From assembly GCA_036346255.1 (NCBI GenBank), contig CM070622.1, positions 29,724,751 through 29,788,750 on the forward strand: 64,000 bases of DNA, given 5' to 3'. The first letter of the stretch is position 1, and each line of letters begins with the position of its first letter. Made by a program: the position numbers and the translations under genes. The stretch is from Ampelocalamus luodianensis. Taxonomy: Eukaryota; Streptophyta; Magnoliopsida; Poales; Poaceae. The notes beneath the pieces are model-generated. The model was not told the DNA's origin. It searched no databases and saw nothing but the letters and a program-made list of their open reading frames with translations. Below are positions 59,572-64,000 of this stretch, one piece after another.

Positions 59572-62500
59572 CTAGACGGAGATATCTGATTTGACGAACA
59601 AGCTCTCAATCGTCTCTTTCAAACCTTCGTTGTATGTGTATGCATCTCTCTTGTCATGGTACATGAACGCCGTACACATTGTAAGATTGGTGACTCTTTG
59701 TACAACAGGAAGCATAGCACGATACTCGAAACGTGCATGATTCATAGTTTTCCATGCTTCTTCAACTAAAGAACCTATCTTGGCCAGGGCAACCTCGCTC
59801 GTAACATTGTGCTCGTTGATGTAGCACTCGACCGAGCTAGCCACATCATTTTTGTTTTTCCCATTCTGTAGACATGTACCTAACATTAGTGGTGTATGTT
59901 GTCTGTGCTGGCTTATGGACAAAGAGCTATATATAGTCGTGGAAGTTTTACTCATACCTTAAAAGCAGACATGTCATCCATGAAACGCCCGACCTCTGCA
60001 CAAGCTTTGACAACATCGTTGCACCCAATAACCCACTCAAATGCCTCCTTGGTTGCTACATCACTGCCCATGCCAACAAGTAACCCAACAGCTAACATTG
60101 GGGAACCCGAGGACATGATAGATACATTTAATTGTTCTTCAAAACTCGGCATGTAACTCTGATGAAACCATTCGGCTTCCTGAAGATAGTACCTAGACAA
60201 TACTTGTAACTGGATACGAGAAAAAAGGAAATGTATGAGTTTTGGTAATGAGTTAATGCTTAATGTGGTACAAACACGTCAAGCTATAAATTGGTAAAAA
60301 GGAACTATTTTGCCATCACCTTAATTTATATCCATATGTGATCACCTAAAAAAGCAAAACATCTTTATATAACCCGCTGGTCTTCTGTTAATATAATTGA
60401 TAACATTATATAATGTGTGTAGGATGATTTTGTGAAGGATGGCAAGTACGTATTTTACAACTTAAGGTTTTCATAGACTTCCAGACAGGACAGGGGTGAA
60501 AACGGATCGAATACGGACGGATAATGTCTCTGCTATATTTGTTTTCATTTTTTCGAATTCGGATATGATTACGAATACCCCGGATACGAATAATGTCAAA
60601 TATGAATACAGAGCGAATACGAATCGAAACGAATACAGTCGTAGATATTTTTCGGAATATGAAAACCCCTTAAATTGTACGCCAGAAATTAACGAAAATA
60701 TATAACTAGTTTATTTTATGCAAATATTCATGAATTGTTCATATTTTCACCAACCACACATAACATTGGCACTAGCAAGCTGCATTAACTAGTTCATCAC
60801 AAATATAACACTTAGTTTACCATATTTAGCTCATAAATCATAACTCACAAAGTCACAAGTTATCACGCATCCACACTTAGTTCATCGTATACATAAAACT
60901 TAATTCACACTAATATCGATCAGGCTAGATGGCTAATCTATACGCAAATGATTGTAACATCCCAAAGTATGTTACCAAAACTAAAATAAATAAAGTTATT
61001 GTTTTATTGGTTTTTTTAGATTTAAAAGACTTTTCTTGGTTAAAAAGAAAAAGTAATAAAATAAATCATTTATTTAATTTCCTAGTTTTTAATGTTAAAA
61101 ATTAAATTTATTGAGTTTTCAGGGATTTTATTGGATTTAAAGTGAAAAAAATTAATTACTTTCTTGAATTTTCTGGATTTTTCCTAGTTTTTCCTATTTT
61201 CATAAATTAAAAACAATTTATGTACAAAAATAAAAACCAACTTTAAGGTGAAATTAATTTTTATTAAGTTTAAAATAATTCAAGGAATTTTTGTGATTTT
61301 TTCTAAAATTTTTGAACTCTATTTGCTATTTTCTAAAAGGCAATTTGATTTGTTGTATTTTCTGAAATTCGGAAATCAATTAAAATATCTTTTTCTCTTT
61401 TGGGCCGAAATCCGGATATCCGGCCTTCGTCTTATCCGGATAATCCGTATTCGTATCCGCCGGATAGCATGCCCACCGTATTTGTTTCCGTTGATGACAA
61501 AAAAAAATCCGAATTCGTTTCTGATCCGATAATTATCCGAGAAAAATCTGATCCGAGAAATTTGAATCCGTTTCCGTCTGGATCGGTCGGAAACTATCCG
61601 ATCTGTTTTCACCCCTACTTCTAGGTACATATTAATAATTAGTTATAGTGTTTGTTTAAACAGTTTGATGATGGTGATAAGTAACAAAATAAACATGCTT
61701 TTAGCTAGCTACAAATTAAACGGCTATGACACCTAAGCGTGAGTTGAATGAAAGTGACTTTCCTTTTTTTTTTTTCCTTTGTGGCACCTAACCGGTGAAT
61801 ATTCACCGGACTTACCTAGTGAACAACCCATCCTTATAAGAAAATATCATGATTGATATTCACCAAACGAACGGCCATCCATATGTTACAAAATACTATT
61901 CTGCTTCACCATTGGCATATACGTTAAGCAACAAAAATATTTTGATTGAATAAGCAACTTTGGTGAGAAGTTCGCTGAAAATAGAGGCTGGAGATGTTAA
62001 AAGCTGTCTCCTCAGTCAAAAACTTTCGTGAGAAGTGAAGAAACGCGGGGGAGGGGGATGGTGCAAAAATAAATAAATCATATTCTTAAAATTAAGATGA
62101 AGGAAGTAATTTACCGCTTTTCTATTGTAAACATTGCGGTACTTCTCATTTGGTTCCAGCTCATCCTCAAATTCAGTAAAGTTGCTCATCATCTTAAGAT
62201 AGTACTTCTTTAAGTACTCTGGTAGAAGATAAACTGCACTCTCATCCCATCTGCACAACCAATTTTCTTAGAAATTATTTTTAGTTCCAACTTTGAGTGT
62301 TCCTATTGATATATTTAATTTCTCCAAATGAAGGTTAACAAACAATTAATTCTAACCTTTGTATAGCTTCGGTGAGCTTTCTACTATCCTCCAATGTGGC
62401 ATGGGAATCGTAAGTGTCATCTAACAGCGTCAATAGTGCAAATATCTTTGCAAGGATCATTCTTGCTCGCGTGTACTCTTGCTCATAGTAGACTGTGTAG

Positions 62501-63813
62501 GACCAAAAGTAACATTCAACCACACGATCCCTAGCGTAGTTTAGACCCACGTCTCTTGAGAGATCCATCCACCACCTGAAAATGGTTTTGGTTGCAATTT
62601 GTACGTAGCAGATCTCTATTTAGAAATTAGTATGACTAGAAATGTACATCCTTGCCCTATCTTCATAAGTTTCCACATGAAGAATAATAATTATGGAACT
62701 CAGCTTTTAGTTTTGAAGTGTTATTCAACAGAGACCCAATTAAGCTTTTTTTAGGACTAACTCAACTAAGCTTGTGGTGTTTGGAAAGGCTAGTGATGAG
62801 ACAAGTCAAAGAGTCCCACGGGTGAAAATGGACTGAAATGTATCGATTCCACATGTAAATCTTATCAGCTGCCTCGCCAAAGAAAAAGTAAATCTTATAA
62901 TCCAAGACATGCATGAAGTTTATGAGTTTTATGCTATATATGTAGAGCATCCTGTTGTGAAATTAAGAGGGTTGCGGCCCATGGGATATCGCATGAAACT
63001 AAAACCGCGTGCAATATATCGCATACATACTGGGTTATGGCCTTGAGCTCCTTCAAGTGAAGACTCTGCAGAATTAGAAAATCCATCTTCGCAAGCTCCA
63101 GAATAGCGGGGTTGTGCGTGTTGTCTTCTGTGTACTCTGAGATATAACGTAGTGTCTCTATTCTCTTCAAGGTTCTTGGCAATGGTATTTGAAGGGCACG
63201 CGCGACTTGCTTGGTTAATGGAGACTTGAGACTACTTCTCATTGATTCAAGATGATGTCTTGCAAACAAGATCGCTTCTTCTAGTGCTACCTCACCATGA
63301 GTTAAAAGGTGAGCTGCATTGTACAAACTTAACAAGCCCCTGGGGTCATTAGTTATGCCATTACTGAAGTTCCCATCGCCACCTTTAAACTTGTTGAATT
63401 CGTCTGAAATATACAAAAGTTTTACCATCAAGCTATCAGTTTTATAATTGCTTTGGATACGTTATTCATACTTTTCACATTATCGATACTATGATATATA
63501 TTTCGGAAGAGATCACCTTAGGTGTTTATTAAAATACTTGTTGCCACTACATACCTGGAGAAATCCAAAAGCCTTGCTGCCTAAGAAGGCGGAATCGAAG
63601 AGCAACCTCATGGAGACTTGAGCTGTTGAATTCAGCACTTTGTACACTACTTAATGCGGCAACAATTTGTTCCTCAAATAGGTGGTCTATTCCGAGATGT
63701 TGGAGCGTGTCCACTAGGTTGATTTTCTCCAGCACAGTGTTGTAAGCCTCAAACATCCCGTTTATCTCCCTCTTCAATTGATTGGCCCTTTCTGTCATCC
63801 ATTCCTCTGACCT
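59572..63813 (-). CDS. Terpene synthase, TPS-a type (probable sesquiterpene synthase), exons 2-7
   Basis: Six exons join in one open frame of 510 codons plus TAG: exon 2 63555-63813, exon 3 63031-63403, exon 4 62357-62575, exon 5 62115-62250, exon 6 59958-60209, exon 7 59572-59865. All introns have GT-AG ends and phases match. The 219-bp exon 4 is typical of plant TPS genes. Exon 4 holds WWMDLSRDVG, the RDR motif (YARDRVVE) and the Mg-binding DDTYD. Exon 7 opens with GKNKNDVASSVECY, the second metal site, in the variant form seen in grasses. Exon 1, with the start codon, lies beyond 64000. No plastid-type extension can be judged. The enzyme should cyclise farnesyl diphosphate in the cytosol to a sesquiterpene, perhaps for defence; the exact product cannot be read from sequence. 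It is paralogous to the pseudogene at 35257-36493. Confidence 0.93.
60492..61616. mobile_element. hAT-type MITE in terpene synthase intron 5
   Basis: About 1.1 kb with terminal inverted repeats AGGGGTGAAAACGGATCG (left) and AGGGGTGAAAACAGATCG (right, complement). Near both ends there are repeated GAATACGGA/ATCCG words. The flank ACTTCTAG at the right (61617-61624) resembles ACTTCCAG at 60477-60484, a possible decayed 8-bp duplication, but seven extra bases separate the latter from the left end. The middle (about 60955-61380) is AT-rich and begins TGTAACATCCC, possibly another old insertion. It swells intron 5 to 1.9 kb. Confidence 0.7.
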
Positions 63814-64000
63814 CTACATACACACACAAAGGAACAAGTAACCATAATGTAATTATCAACATGAGTGCCTTTGGTGTAACAGACAAATAGTAGATAAATT
63901 TTGATTTATCGAATAAAAATACAAACATGGAAACAACATTACAACTTTAAGAACGTACATAAAGGAAGGAACATATGTTTCTGTTGGTTAGGAAGCTAGT
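63814..64000 (-). other. Intron 1 of the terpene synthase gene (to the window edge)
   Basis: Upstream of the exon 2 acceptor (TATGTAG) the sequence is AT-rich and noncoding to the end. Exon 1 was not found within these bases. Confidence 0.6.

Noticed and set aside
1..64000. tRNA, rRNA or bacterial-type operons
   Set aside because: No cloverleaf or rRNA sequence was noticed on either strand by eye; the only tRNA-related signals are retrotransposon primer sites.

Overview
The window is plant nuclear DNA, almost certainly from a grass (Poaceae, probably a panicoid). The grounds are nested Ty3/gypsy chromovirus elements with tRNA-iMet primer sites, CACTA, Mutator, hAT, Tourist and Helitron insertions, introns with plant splice sites, and a seven-exon-type terpene synthase. 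There is no bacterial, organellar or rRNA/tRNA signal. Almost everything here is transposon. One gene looks intact: a TPS-a type (sesqui)terpene synthase on the minus strand at 59572-63813, with exons 2-7 present and exon 1 beyond the right edge.

Layout. 1-3994: leader and 5' LTR of a minus-strand LTR element (C). 4002-19219: a complete minus-strand chromovirus (A) with two 5.13 kb LTRs and a perfect GAGGA target duplication. 19220-30128: the rest of an older, related minus-strand chromovirus (B). Elements C and A both sit inside B's left LTR, only 7 bp apart. 30129-35040: a decayed hAT element with a BED-finger transposase and GC-rich, host-gene-like fragments, one resembling mTERF. 35257-36493: a broken terpene synthase pseudogene carrying two MITEs. 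36537-38954: the 5' part of a CACTA element with a TNP2 pseudogene. 38955-43128: LTR and leader of a plus-strand LTR element (D). About 43129-46050: another minus-strand LTR. 46051-47716: transposon debris. 47717-49166: a Mutator-like element with a perfect 9-bp target duplication and a nested MITE.

49219-59240 is best read as a 10 kb gene-capturing Helitron. It starts at A|TC and ends with a hairpin and CTAG|T. Inside lie an unidentified GC-rich exon, a RAB6/RABH1-like GTPase pseudogene, a fused 3' part of a serine palmitoyltransferase (LCB2) pseudogene, and a 4.78 kb solo LTR with a perfect ACTGC target duplication.

The terpene synthase pseudogene at 35 kb and the intact-looking gene at 60 kb have the same orientation. 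This suggests a terpene synthase tandem array later forced apart by transposons. No operon-like or defence system is present. The most informative structures are the nested insertion record, the chimeric Helitron, the TPS pair, and a pattern of small lesions at the same key codons in elements A and B that may be partly a consensus-sequence artefact.
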